Assembly (NCBI GenBank): GCA_963714795.1
Contig: CAVQPS010000007.1
Span: 62,001-126,000 of the forward strand
DNA length: 64,000 nucleotides
Reading direction: 5' to 3'
Source: DATIXJ01 sp963714795
Lineage (GTDB): Bacteria > Bacteroidota > Ignavibacteria > UBA10030 > SZUA-254
Below the pieces are notes generated by a model. The model was given only the letters and a program-made list of their open reading frames with translations, ran no database searches and had not been told where the DNA came from. Shown here one piece after another: positions 17,321 through 26,385 of the stretch; position 1 is the stretch's first letter; each line of letters opens with the position of its first letter. Made by a program: the position numbers and the translations under genes.

Positions 17321-18796
17321 ATGAGAAAATTGATATTTTTTGGAGTTACGGTTTTTACTATTGCTTTTGTCGATAGATCGATATCTCAAAATAACGTCTC
17401 GAATGATTATGTGAGAACCTATCGTACATTTACAGCAGACAGTATCGCTCTTTCGCACGATAATTTCGGAAAGCTGGGAAAATTTGTTGTTCGGAAACCG
17501 GATAAGGTGTATTTCTGTGTCACTGTGACTGTCCTTGCCGAAAGTGCTACAGGCTTGCATATGGAATTTGGAAACGTCATCGATACCGCGATGCCGTTCT
17601 ATACCATTCCGCCATCGACAAAGGTCCATTCGGATTCCAAACTTGGAAAGTGGGACTTTACATTTGGAAATAATTTGTATGCGTGGGATACCGTCCAGGT
17701 AATTGGGTATGGAATAAAAGCAAAACTACAGACAGTATCCAAATACTTTTGGAGACAGCGATACACTCAAGTCAGTGCGATACAAACTAATCCCACGATC
17801 GATCCGAATGTTTTGAAGATGCCGATGCCGAATCGCGTCAATGGTCTTGTTGAGGCGTTCTCCAATAGCGGATTTAGTGTTACCAACGGATTAATGGTAG
17901 GAGAAAACCGAACCGATAGTGTCAAGAATTACGGATGGTTACTGGCATCACAATACACCGATGTATTGAATTCGCTCAGCGATAAAAAAGGACTGCAGAG
18001 CGGCACTCCTCGCGGTTTCGATGTTTATACATCTTCCCGCAAACCGATTCTGGGCAGACAAAAATCGATTACCCCGAGCAAGCAGAACAATAAATTGATT
18101 GCCGATATGATCGCTTTGAAATTAAATATTGTTTTGAGTGAAATGGGTATAACATCATCCGGATTCGGTGAATTGATTTACAATGACAGTACTGCGAATC
18201 CGCTCAATTCCTTGATGGTGAAGGAAATTGCAGATTTGGGTGATTCATTGATGATGGGTTATTGCCGTACGGATTGCCATGAGTTCGTTTCTCTGTCGGT
18301 TTTTGCGAACCTCGACAATACCATTGAAAAAATCAATAATGCTTTTGAGGGACCAATTGATACGATCCGGTTTTCCGGCGATTTGAGATTCAAAGGGACA
18401 AGAAGTCTCGCCGATGTTCCGTATCTTTTCGCGAATCCGAATGTCATTCCGGCCATTATCGTACCGATGGAAAAACAAAATCATGGAACCCCGATGGCGT
18501 ATCAGTTGTATCAGAATTACCCGAATCCGTTTAATCCATCGACAACCATACAATTTGAAATTCCAAACCCGTCAGTCGTGACGGTTAAAGTATACAATAT
18601 TCTTGGACAGGAAGTTGCGGCATTGCTGGATAACACGGCAGTGGATAAAGGGATGCAATCCCTGAATTTCAACGCGTCACATCTTGCGTCAGGTGTATAC
18701 CTCTATAGAATTGTTGCCCAGCGGATCGCCGATCCAACGAAGGGAATACAGTCGATGGAATTCACGAGCATGAAGAAAATGATACTCTTGAAATAA
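17321..18796 (+). CDS. T9SS type A sorted surface protein under sigma-54 control
   Basis: A protein of about 491 residues. The open frame begins at 17282, but ATG 17321 follows AAAGGGA and starts a proper signal peptide (MRKLIFFGVTVFTIAFVDRSISQ). The mature part begins with YRTFTADSIALSHDNFG and consists of one domain of about 350 residues that is closely similar to the end of the giant protein at 26386 and more distantly to the protein at the left edge. Shared signatures include PDKVYF, ATGLHMEFG, TQVSAIQT, RGFDVYTSS and FGELIYND. The last 85 residues are a T9SS sorting domain (NYPNPFNPSTTIQFEIP, YNILGQEVAALLD, LASGVYLYRIVAQ, KKMILLK). Function is unknown. Its position inside a two-component gene array, behind a sigma-54 promoter, suggests a regulated surface response. 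Confidence 0.88.
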   Translation: MRKLIFFGVTVFTIAFVDRSISQNNVSNDYVRTYRTFTADSIALSHDNFGKLGKFVVRKPDKVYFCVTVTVLAESATGLHMEFGNVIDTAMPFYTIPPSTKVHSDSKLGKWDFTFGNNLYAWDTVQVIGYGIKAKLQTVSKYFWRQRYTQVSAIQTNPTIDPNVLKMPMPNRVNGLVEAFSNSGFSVTNGLMVGENRTDSVKNYGWLLASQYTDVLNSLSDKKGLQSGTPRGFDVYTSSRKPILGRQKSITPSKQNNKLIADMIALKLNIVLSEMGITSSGFGELIYNDSTANPLNSLMVKEIADLGDSLMMGYCRTDCHEFVSLSVFANLDNTIEKINNAFEGPIDTIRFSGDLRFKGTRSLADVPYLFANPNVIPAIIVPMEKQNHGTPMAYQLYQNYPNPFNPSTTIQFEIPNPSVVTVKVYNILGQEVAALLDNTAVDKGMQSLNFNASHLASGVYLYRIVAQRIADPTKGIQSMEFTSMKKMILLK

Positions 18797-18827
18797 TTGT
18801 CCCCCCAAAAAATAATATGGAAATCCT

Positions 18828-19268
18828 ATGAATATTCTTATCATTGAAGACGACAACGCCCAGCGCATTCTGCTGCAGATGGCTCTGAGCAAACAGGGTC
18901 ACAAGGTAAAATCGACGAATGCCGTCTTGCCGGCATTTGAAATGATTCGAAGAGGAAACCTGGATGTTGTCTTGATGGATATTGGGTTACCCGGTCTCGA
19001 TGGCATTTCTTTTGTAAAAAAACTAAGAAAATATACTGAATTTGACAATATTCGATTTTTTGCTGTCACGGGCAGAACGGATCAATATTCTCGAGACCAT
19101 GCTCTTGCAGCGGGATGTGTGGCGTATGTGGAGAAACCCATTGACATAGCGGCTCTGCTCAAACTCCTTAGCCAGTTTGCTCCAATGGAAGAGCCGGTGA
19201 AAAAAATAAATTATCCAACGAATGGGTTTAAATCAAAAGTTTTGTCCCCATCCGTAGTTAATTCTTGA
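18828..19268 (+). CDS. Stand-alone receiver-domain protein
   Basis: A 146-residue CheY-like protein with no output domain: IIEDDNAQRI acidic pocket, phospho-Asp in VVLMDIGLPGLDG, Thr in AVTGRTD and Lys in VEKPID. The C-terminal 25 residues form a short tail of unknown role. It begins 31 bp after the T9SS gene and so is probably transcribed from the same sigma-54 promoter, coupling surface-protein synthesis to a phospho-signalling component. Confidence 0.85.
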   Translation: MNILIIEDDNAQRILLQMALSKQGHKVKSTNAVLPAFEMIRRGNLDVVLMDIGLPGLDGISFVKKLRKYTEFDNIRFFAVTGRTDQYSRDHALAAGCVAYVEKPIDIAALLKLLSQFAPMEEPVKKINYPTNGFKSKVLSPSVVNS

Positions 19269-19854
19269 TGGAGTGTCCAATTCGTTTCACTGGGGCGGAG
19301 TTTTGAAAACAAAAAGCTCTTACGAAAAAGCCAGCACGATCTGAATTCAACGCTTCAGCATTTACTCTCCGTTTCACCAATATCATTTTTCCGTTTGTGT
19401 CTCCGATATGAGAACTTTGCCGCTATTAGATTATAGGTATTCCCGTGAAGAGTTTTTTTAGAATGGCGATTAAGGACATTTGCTATGGAGATGATGTTCT
19501 ATAGCTACCGGGTGCTCAAGATCAAAATCGACGTTTTGAGTCAAATATTGTCCAATTTCGAATGACCTGCCATCGAATCATGTTCCTGAGACATTACTTA
19601 TTTGTGTTTCAGGTTTTCTTTTCCTATCATTTATGAGAATCAGAAGTGGCGAATTATCGTTTATTATTTGCCGAAAAATTGTTCTTTCAGATTGAAATAA
19701 AATATGGAAGATTTATGATGGATACCTATCCCGGGCTGCCTTCCGCTTCAACTCTACAATTATTATCAAACGTTGCCAAATATTCTGAGTTGTACTATTT
19801 AGGGGTGTCTCTATTCGAACGAAACAAACCTCTGCAATATTTTCCAGTACCCGC
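19269..19854. other. Gene-free stretch before the PAS kinase
   Basis: No convincing gene. A site resembling the activator palindromes (TGTCCAATTTCGAAT, 19549-19563; 11 of 15 positions match 16451-16465) is present, but without a clear second site or -24/-12 element. A 70-residue ORF at 19646-19858 overlaps the kinase start by ATGA; it has no recognisable domain and is not called. Confidence 0.4.
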
Positions 19855-21555
19855 ATGAATGCCGCGGAAACAAAGGCACAATTTGCTGCGATTGTTGAAT
19901 TCTCCAATGACGCTATTATTAGCAAAAATTTGAATGGGATTATTACAAGCTGGAATCCCGCTGCGGAAAGGATCTTTGGTTATACTTCTCAAGAAGCCGT
20001 GGGTCAATCCATGCTCATGCTTCTGCTACCGGATCAAGCAAATGAAGAATTCATGATTCTTGAGCGTATTGCCCGGGGCGAGCGTATAGACAATTTCGAA
20101 TCAGTACGAGTGAGAAAAGACGGTAAACTTATTCAAGTTTCCGTTACAATCTCACCGATCAGGAATACTGCGGGGAAAATCATTGGTGCTTCAAAAATTG
20201 CGCGGGATATTACAATCCAAAAGCAGTTAGAAAAGGAACATGTTGAATTCCAGAAGCATCTTCAGTTTCAGGCATTGTTCGAGTCCGTGCCGGGATTATT
20301 TCTTGTATTGAAACCCGACTTGACTATTGTGGGTGTCAGTAATGCTTATCTGCAGGCAACAATGACAAAAAAAGAAGAAATTGCCGGTCGTTGGTTGTTC
20401 GACGTCTTCCCCGATAATCCGGATGATGTAACTGCTACCGGTGTAAGGAATCTTCGCGCTTCATTGGAGAGGGTGTTGAAGAACGGTGTCATTGATACCA
20501 TGGCAGTGCAGAAATATGATATTCGCCGGCCGGAATCTGAAGGCGGGAAGTTTGAAGTGAGATATTGGAGTCCGGTGAATTCCCCGGTTTTTGGTGTTGA
20601 TGGAAAGATCGAGTACATCATTCATCGCGTGGAAGATGTAACGAAATTTGTGATGCAGAAGCAAACGAGGGATATCCAGGAAAAGCCTACTTCGGAAATG
20701 CTCGAAAAAATGGAAAGGATGGAGTCGGAAATATTTATCAGGACACTGGAGCTGCAAGAGCTTAATCAAAACCTTCGTAAGGCCAATGACGAGCTTGAAA
20801 AGAGAGAGACTGATCTTCAGGAATCGCAACAAAAGGTTCAGAAACTGAATGCAGATCTGATATTGCGCGCTACTCAACTCGAATCTGCAAATAAGGAACT
20901 TGAATCTTTCAGCTATTCCGTTTCTCATGATCTCCGGGCACCCTTACGAAGCATTGACGGCTTTAGTCAGGCGTTGCTGGAGGATTATGAAGATACTTTG
21001 GATGAACAAGGAAAAGGATATCTTCATCGTGTTCGTGCGGCATCTCAACGAATGGCTCAATTGATAGATGATCTCTTGAACTTATCTCGCGTTTCAAGGG
21101 CAGAAATGACCAACGAAAAAGTGAACTTGAGCGAGATCGCACGGGGAATCGCTCAGGAACTGCAAAGAACGGAACCGGGCCGCCGCGTGATTTTTAACAT
21201 TGCCGAAGGAATAACTGTTGAAGGAGATGCACGGTTGCTTCGGGTTGTTCTGGATAACCTTTTGGGCAATGCGTGGAAATATACAAGCAAGCGCGAACAT
21301 GCAACAATCGAATTTGGAGGAATGAATGACAGCGAAATCGTATCATATTTCGTCCGCGATAACGGAGCGGGGTTCGATATGGCATATTCCAATAAGCTGT
21401 TCGGTGCATTTCAACGTCTTCACGGTACGGATGAATTCCCCGGTACGGGAGTAGGGCTGGCAACGGTTCAACGTATTATTCACAGACACGGTGGCAAAGT
21501 CTGGGCCGAGGCGGAAAATGAAAAAGGGGCAACATTTTATTTTACAATTTCATAG
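19855..21555 (+). CDS. Soluble PAS-PAS sensor histidine kinase
   Basis: A 566-residue cytoplasmic kinase with no membrane segment. PAS1 spans about 8-125 (SNDAIISKNLNGIITSWN, ERIFGYTSQEAVG), PAS2 about 135-265 (FESVPGLFLVLKPDLTIVGV), followed by a long coiled coil (270-350), HisKA with phospho-acceptor His358 in SYSVSHDLRAPLRS, and an HATPase domain with N box DNLLGNAWKYTS and G boxes DNGAGF and GTGVGL. The HisKA type resembles bacteriophytochrome-like kinases, whose usual partner is a small Rcp1-like receiver; the next gene, 9 bp downstream, is exactly that. The ligand of the PAS domains is unknown. No strong ribosome site precedes ATG 19855. Confidence 0.92.
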   Translation: MNAAETKAQFAAIVEFSNDAIISKNLNGIITSWNPAAERIFGYTSQEAVGQSMLMLLLPDQANEEFMILERIARGERIDNFESVRVRKDGKLIQVSVTISPIRNTAGKIIGASKIARDITIQKQLEKEHVEFQKHLQFQALFESVPGLFLVLKPDLTIVGVSNAYLQATMTKKEEIAGRWLFDVFPDNPDDVTATGVRNLRASLERVLKNGVIDTMAVQKYDIRRPESEGGKFEVRYWSPVNSPVFGVDGKIEYIIHRVEDVTKFVMQKQTRDIQEKPTSEMLEKMERMESEIFIRTLELQELNQNLRKANDELEKRETDLQESQQKVQKLNADLILRATQLESANKELESFSYSVSHDLRAPLRSIDGFSQALLEDYEDTLDEQGKGYLHRVRAASQRMAQLIDDLLNLSRVSRAEMTNEKVNLSEIARGIAQELQRTEPGRRVIFNIAEGITVEGDARLLRVVLDNLLGNAWKYTSKREHATIEFGGMNDSEIVSYFVRDNGAGFDMAYSNKLFGAFQRLHGTDEFPGTGVGLATVQRIIHRHGGKVWAEAENEKGATFYFTIS

Positions 21556-21564
21556 GGGAACCGG

Positions 21565-22011
21565 ATGCCAAATCAAACTATTCTTCTTGTAGAAGACAAT
21601 GCCGATGATGAAGCTCTCACCATCAGGGCTCTCAAGCATAACAGCGTGTTAAATGACATTGTGGTTGCCCGTGATGGGGTTGAAGCGTTGGACTATCTCT
21701 TTTGTACGGGTAAATTTTCCAATAGAAACGGTACTATAATGCCGCAAGTTGTATTACTGGATTTAAAGCTTCCCAAAATTGACGGCCTGGAAGTATTGCG
21801 GCGATTACGGGCCGACGACCGTACAAGGATTCTTCCGGTGGTTATACTCACATCATCGAAAGAAGAACAGGACTTATTGAATGGGTACAAGCTCGGTGCC
21901 AATAGTTACATTTGTAAGCCCGTGGATTTCGTTCAGTTTACCGAAGCCGTCAAGCAATTGAAGTTATATTGGCTGGTCTTGAATGAACAACCGCCGAAGA
22001 TCGGAGGGTGA
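21565..22011 (+). CDS. Rcp1-like single-domain response regulator
   Basis: A 148-residue receiver of the Rcp1 type: ILLVEDNADDEAL, an extended loop with ALDYLFCTGKFSNRNG, phospho-Asp in VVLLDLKLPKIDGLEVL, and the VILTSSKEEQD and ICKPVDF blocks. Rcp1-like proteins receive phosphate from kinases like the one encoded 9 bp upstream. GGGGAACCGG precedes the ATG as a ribosome site. Its stop is 1 bp from the start of the hybrid kinase, so the three genes form one operon. Confidence 0.9.
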   Translation: MPNQTILLVEDNADDEALTIRALKHNSVLNDIVVARDGVEALDYLFCTGKFSNRNGTIMPQVVLLDLKLPKIDGLEVLRRLRADDRTRILPVVILTSSKEEQDLLNGYKLGANSYICKPVDFVQFTEAVKQLKLYWLVLNEQPPKIGG

Positions 22012-22012
22012 G

Positions 22013-24790
22013 ATGGGTAAAAATATTCGAGCATTGATAATCGAGGACTCTGAGGATGATGCGCTGTTACTCGTTCGCGAGATACAACGAGGTGGTTATC
22101 ACGTAACGTCAAAGCGTGTCGATAATCCCCAAATGTTGAATGATGTTCTCGATACAGAAACTTGGGACATCATTTTCTGCGATTATTCCATGCCGCATTT
22201 TACGGGAACGGATGCGCTGTATCTCATGAAGGACAAGGATCTTGATATACCATTTATCTTTGTCTCAGGAACGATGGGAGAAGACATTGCTGTTGATGCA
22301 ATGAAAGCCGGTGCGCGGGACTATATTGTCAAAGGTAATCTCAAAAGATTGCTTCCTGCGGTCGACCGGGAATTACACGAGGCGAAATTGCGGCTCGAAA
22401 AAAAGGAAGTCGAGGAAGAACTGCGCGAAAACGAAGAGCTTTTGCGTTCGATCTTCAATGCTGAACCTGAATGTGTTAATGTTATTTCACCTCATGGGAC
22501 CATTCTCCAGGTGAATCCTGCGGGACTTGCCATCCTTGAAATTTCCGAAGGAGAAAAAATAATAGGCAGATCGATATTCAGATTTATTGCAAATGAATAT
22601 AAGAAACGGTTTGAAGAGTTTTTGGATCGAATCTGTAATGGGGAAAACGGGATATTTGAATTTGAAATTATCGGGCTGCGGGGGACGCGACGATGGCTCG
22701 AGGCAAATGCAGTTCCCCTTTCTACGTCACAGAAAAGAATTATTGCAATGCTCTCTGTTGCACGGGATATTACAAACCGTAAGCAAGCGGAAATTCTTCA
22801 AAAGGCAACATACCGTATTGCTCAGGCGGCAGGCGATTCGACTACGTTAGCAGACCTCTTTTCCTCTGTTCACGAAATTGTTAAAGAGGTGATGGAGGCG
22901 AGGAATTTCTCTATTGCTCTTTATGACGAAAAATCCGATCAGTTGTCTTTTCCTTATGATATCGATGAAGTTCACCTTACCGCAAAACATGAGAGTTCCA
23001 AAAAAAGTCTGACGTCATATGTTTTGCGAACCGGAAAGTCATTGCTTTGTAGTGAAAAGATGCATAGAGAATTGCAACAAAGGGGTGAAGTGGAGCTTGC
23101 CGGTTCACCTTTTACGATCTGGCTTGGCGTTCCGCTCTTTATTGAAAAAAAACCTATCGGTGTGATGGTCGTACAGCATTATTCTCATCCTGAAGCGTAC
23201 ACCTGGCGGGAACAACAGATACTTGAGTATGTTTCGTTGGAAATTGCAAAGGCAATTGAACGAAAGGTCGCGGAAGAGAAGCTTAAGCAAAGCGAGGAGC
23301 AATTTCGATTAATCGCTGAAAACATTGCGGATCTGATTGCGGTTCTTGATCTTGATGGCAAACGCATTTACAATAGTCCTTCCTATAAAAATATTCTCGG
23401 AGATCCTGATCTTCTGCGTGGGACGGATTCATTTCGGGAGATTCATCCGGATGACCGCGAAAGGATCAAGAACTTGTTCACGGAAACGGTAAGAACAGGG
23501 ATAGGACTCATGGCAGAATTTCGGTTTTTGTTGGACGGTGAAAAAATACGATTTATAGAATCTCATGGCAGTGTCATAAAGAATGACAATGGTGAGACGG
23601 AAAAAGTGGTTGTCATATCCCGTGATATTACTGAGAAAAAAGTGTTGGAACAGCAATTCCTTCGTGCGCAAAGGATGGAAAGCATTGGAACGCTTGCCGG
23701 AGGCGTCGCCCATGATCTGAACAATGTACTAACGCCGATAGTAATGTCGATAGAAATTTTACGGAAGGGAATTTCAGACCGTAAATACGATGCCATACTT
23801 GATGCTCTGAAGGTCAGTGCTAACCGGGGCACGGATATAGTCAGGCAGGTTCTGACATTTGCCAGAGGTGTGGAAGGTGAGAGGGTACTTGTTCAACCGA
23901 AACATTTGATTCTTGAAATGGAGAAAATTGTCAAACAAACTTTTCCAAAGTCAATTCGGGTTCTCGTTGACGTTCCCAAAAATCTTTGGATTGTTCTCGT
24001 GGATCCCACCCAAATTCACCAGGTCTTATTGAATTTATGTGTCAATGCGAGAGATGCCATGCCCGAAGGCGGAGAATTAAGGATTGAGGCTGAAAATATA
24101 GAGATTGATGAACATTATTCCCGAATGCATATTGATGCGAAAACGGGAACATATATTGTAATTTATATTTCGGATTCGGGGACCGGCATACCGAGTTCGG
24201 TTAAAGAAAAGATCTTTGAGCCGTTTTTTACCACGAAAGGAGTCGGTAAAGGGACCGGGCTTGGCCTTTCGACAGTACTTTCTATTGTTCGCAGTCATGG
24301 AGGATTTATCAATGTGTACAGCGAGGTGGGCAAGGGTACAAAATTTGAAGTGTACCTGCCGGCAAAAACAAAGGGGAATTTAAAGTCCCCTCTTGAACGA
24401 AAAGAAGAATTTCCTATTGGCAATGGTGAACTTATTCTTATCATCGAGGATGAGGCGTCAATTCGTGAAATAGCCAAAGAAACATTAGAAACGTTTGGTT
24501 ATAGAGTGCTTACTGCTAATGACGGTGCAGAGGGGATTGCAGTCTATTCAGAAAGTAAGACACAGATCAATGCTGTGGTTACCGATATGATGATGCCGTA
24601 TATGGACGGGGCTGCTGTCATACATGCCTTGAAAAGAATTGACCCTGATGTAAAGATCATTGCTGCAAGCGGAATAACAACAATTGGGAGGGGTGACGAA
24701 AACAGCGACTACGGAGTTTTGGCCTTCTTACGAAAACCTTATACTGCAGAAAAATTATTAAAGGCACTACATACGGTTTTGACTCATTAA
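22013..24790 (+). CDS. Hybrid sensor kinase (REC-PAS-GAF-PAS-HisKA-HATPase-REC)
   Basis: A protein of about 925 residues without membrane segments. Order: receiver (IIEDSEDDALLL, IIFCDYSMPHFTG), PAS (about 145-265), GAF (about 275-425), PAS (about 435-550), HisKA with His567 in GGVAHDLNNVLTP, HATPase (NLCVNARDAMPEGG, DSGTGIP, GTGLGLS) and a C-terminal receiver (VVTDMMMPYMDG). The two receivers allow intramolecular phosphorelay. ATG 22013 is chosen over 21983 because GGAGG lies just upstream and the earlier start would overlap the preceding gene by 29 bp. It is the last gene of the kinase operon. Signal and output are unknown. Confidence 0.92.
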   Translation: MGKNIRALIIEDSEDDALLLVREIQRGGYHVTSKRVDNPQMLNDVLDTETWDIIFCDYSMPHFTGTDALYLMKDKDLDIPFIFVSGTMGEDIAVDAMKAGARDYIVKGNLKRLLPAVDRELHEAKLRLEKKEVEEELRENEELLRSIFNAEPECVNVISPHGTILQVNPAGLAILEISEGEKIIGRSIFRFIANEYKKRFEEFLDRICNGENGIFEFEIIGLRGTRRWLEANAVPLSTSQKRIIAMLSVARDITNRKQAEILQKATYRIAQAAGDSTTLADLFSSVHEIVKEVMEARNFSIALYDEKSDQLSFPYDIDEVHLTAKHESSKKSLTSYVLRTGKSLLCSEKMHRELQQRGEVELAGSPFTIWLGVPLFIEKKPIGVMVVQHYSHPEAYTWREQQILEYVSLEIAKAIERKVAEEKLKQSEEQFRLIAENIADLIAVLDLDGKRIYNSPSYKNILGDPDLLRGTDSFREIHPDDRERIKNLFTETVRTGIGLMAEFRFLLDGEKIRFIESHGSVIKNDNGETEKVVVISRDITEKKVLEQQFLRAQRMESIGTLAGGVAHDLNNVLTPIVMSIEILRKGISDRKYDAILDALKVSANRGTDIVRQVLTFARGVEGERVLVQPKHLILEMEKIVKQTFPKSIRVLVDVPKNLWIVLVDPTQIHQVLLNLCVNARDAMPEGGELRIEAENIEIDEHYSRMHIDAKTGTYIVIYISDSGTGIPSSVKEKIFEPFFTTKGVGKGTGLGLSTVLSIVRSHGGFINVYSEVGKGTKFEVYLPAKTKGNLKSPLERKEEFPIGNGELILIIEDEASIREIAKETLETFGYRVLTANDGAEGIAVYSESKTQINAVVTDMMMPYMDGAAVIHALKRIDPDVKIIAASGITTIGRGDENSDYGVLAFLRKPYTAEKLLKALHTVLTH

Positions 24791-25014
24791 TTTCAATGCC
24801 ATCCGATTTCTTTCGTTCGAATGGGACATGCTCTTTCGTCTCTAATCCACGTATCAGGGGGCATCAAGCGAATCGAAATTTCTTCAAAGTGTTCGAACTA
24901 ATCCTTGAAGGAAATAATGCCGAAACATCTGTCTATCCCCGGAGAATTTCCTTCCGTCTCACCGATCCAATCACAAATAAAATAAAATTCGCGTAATGAC
25001 TTGCTTTTTTAAAT

Positions 25015-25035
25015 ACTATTAATTATATTAATAGT
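25015..25035. promoter_or_regulatory. Probable TetR operator
   Basis: Perfect 8-bp palindrome arms ACTATTAA and TTAATAGT separated by TTATA, ending about 40 bp before the TetR-family start codon. Size and position fit autoregulation by that repressor. Confidence 0.6.
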
Positions 25036-25074
25036 GTTAATGATATTGATGATTATTAATAAAACGGAGAGTTT

Positions 25075-25662
25075 ATGAAAGCGATACAAGAAGAACGCAT
25101 GAAAGGGTATTTCCTTACCTCTGCAAAAGAGTTAATACGCGGTGAAGGGCTCCGGGTGGTCAGTACGAGAAATGTGGCAGAGCGTGCGGGATACTCCTAT
25201 GCGACGCTGTACAATTATTTCAAGGATATTAGAGATCTGATTTTTAGCTGTGTTGAAGATTTTATGGATGAATGCAGGGAGTTCGTTGCCAAAGAGGTCC
25301 ATGGCACTGTTTCCGGGGATAAGGCGCTCATTGCTATTAGTTGTGGCTATGCCAAATTCTTTGTCCAGTACCCGGGGATATTTGATCTTTTTTATCAGGA
25401 AAGAACGAATCAAATAGCTACCGCAAAGTCAAACATAAACGCGATCGATACATTCTTCGATTCTCTTGTTGAAGGTGAGTGGAAAATGATTAAGCGCCAA
25501 AAAGGAATCACTGATAAAGCAATTGCGAAGGGGAAAGAGTTCCATAAATTGGCATTGCATGGCCTGCTCATGTTCTATCTTAACAATAGAACGGTTGGCA
25601 GTTATGAGGAGCTTATGAGCCAGGTGGGTGAAATAACGCGGTTTGCAATGAAGATGCTCTGA
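25075..25662 (+). CDS. TetR/AcrR family transcriptional regulator
   Basis: A 195-residue regulator with the N-terminal TetR helix-turn-helix (STRNVAERAGYSYATLYNYFKDIRDLI) at about residues 25-52 and an all-alpha ligand-binding C-terminal domain. AACGGAGAG before the ATG is a good ribosome site. A palindromic operator lies just upstream. No efflux or enzyme gene is adjacent, so target and ligand cannot be inferred; the giant T9SS gene starts about 720 bp downstream. Confidence 0.88.
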   Translation: MKAIQEERMKGYFLTSAKELIRGEGLRVVSTRNVAERAGYSYATLYNYFKDIRDLIFSCVEDFMDECREFVAKEVHGTVSGDKALIAISCGYAKFFVQYPGIFDLFYQERTNQIATAKSNINAIDTFFDSLVEGEWKMIKRQKGITDKAIAKGKEFHKLALHGLLMFYLNNRTVGSYEELMSQVGEITRFAMKML

Positions 25663-25849
25663 ATGCGATATGCCTAAAATCTCCGGTCACTCTATTACTT
25701 GATAAGTTAATATTTTTTCAATGGGTGCCTGCTCCCATCTTGGGCCAGGCAAATCACAATCCAGAAGTCCAAAAATCCTTGAAATGGCGATAATTCGAAC
25801 ATTGTTATTTTAATGATTTTATTAATTCACGAAAACAGAAAATTTACCC

Positions 25850-25878
25850 TTGACAACAAAATGGGAGTTTGTTACATT
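25850..25878 (+). promoter_or_regulatory. Sigma-70-like promoter
   Basis: TTGACA (25850-25855), 17-bp spacer, TACATT (25873-25878). Transcription is predicted from about 25885, where no ORF follows. Confidence 0.65.
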
Positions 25879-25884
25879 TAAAAA

Positions 25885-26011
25885 CCACGGATTAGCTAAT
25901 TCTTGATAATCTTGCGCCGGGATACGGGGCGTATGATTGCATGTGTTGGAGTAGAACTCGAAGTTCAGAACGTGCTGCTCATTTGATTAGTTTAATGAGC
26001 TGTATCTTTTT
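25885..26011 (+). ncRNA. Candidate small RNA
   Basis: About 127 nt between a good promoter and a terminator-like hairpin, without an ORF. Hairpins: CGCC/GGCG near 25915-25931, GAACT-CGA-AGTTC at 25954-25966, and GCTCATT/AATGAGC at 25977-26000 followed by CTTTTT. No known RNA family was recognised. It could instead be the attenuated leader of the giant T9SS gene. Confidence 0.35.
25977..26011 (+). terminator. Intrinsic terminator-like hairpin
   Basis: 7-bp perfect stem GCTCATT/AATGAGC with a 10-nt loop, followed after 6 nt by TTTTT. Confidence 0.5.
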
Positions 26012-26385
26012 CGTCAGTCTACCCATTCATGTATTTCATCGAATTCTTGATCAAGAGAATTTATTAAAAAGCGTCCGGTTGAAGTCTTCTTGACGCTGTC
26101 CTAAAAAATATTTTCAAGTCAAAAAAATAATAGTTCCAAATGTAAGTGAGTAATGGCATGACGGTTTAGTGTATGTCAATTCTCATCTTGCATTTTTGAT
26201 TTTGTTGGATATTTACTGGCGTCATTTATTGCCGGGACTCTCAACGGTCCGTGGTTATCTGTTTTCAAACGGCATTTTGTACTTTCGATAGTTTTAATTT
26301 CGAATGTGCGGGATGCCTGGTTGAATTTTGTGTTGATTTCTTCAAACGATCTACCCAATCATTATTGTAAATATAAAACGAAACG

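Larger units (their letters stand above)
25663..26385. other. Long gene-free stretch holding a candidate RNA
   Basis: No gene. It contains a nested hairpin at 25726-25751 (TGCCTG...CCCA-TCT-TGGG...CAGGCA), a strong promoter at 25850-25878, a candidate structured RNA at about 25885-26011 and a 12-bp palindrome (TCTTGATCAAGA) around 26045. The remaining 370 bp before the giant T9SS gene shows nothing clear. Confidence 0.5.

Noticed and set aside
19549..19581. Third copy of the tandem activator site before the PAS kinase
   Set aside because: Only one half resembles the motif; the second site at 18 bp is poor and there is no -24/-12 element at the expected 98 bp.
19646..19858. 70-codon ORF overlapping the PAS kinase start by ATGA
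   Set aside because: No recognisable domain, no ribosome site, atypical composition; overlap alone is weak evidence.
24796..24996. 66-codon ORF after the hybrid kinase
   Set aside because: No ribosome site or domain; lies in the spacer holding the TetR operator.
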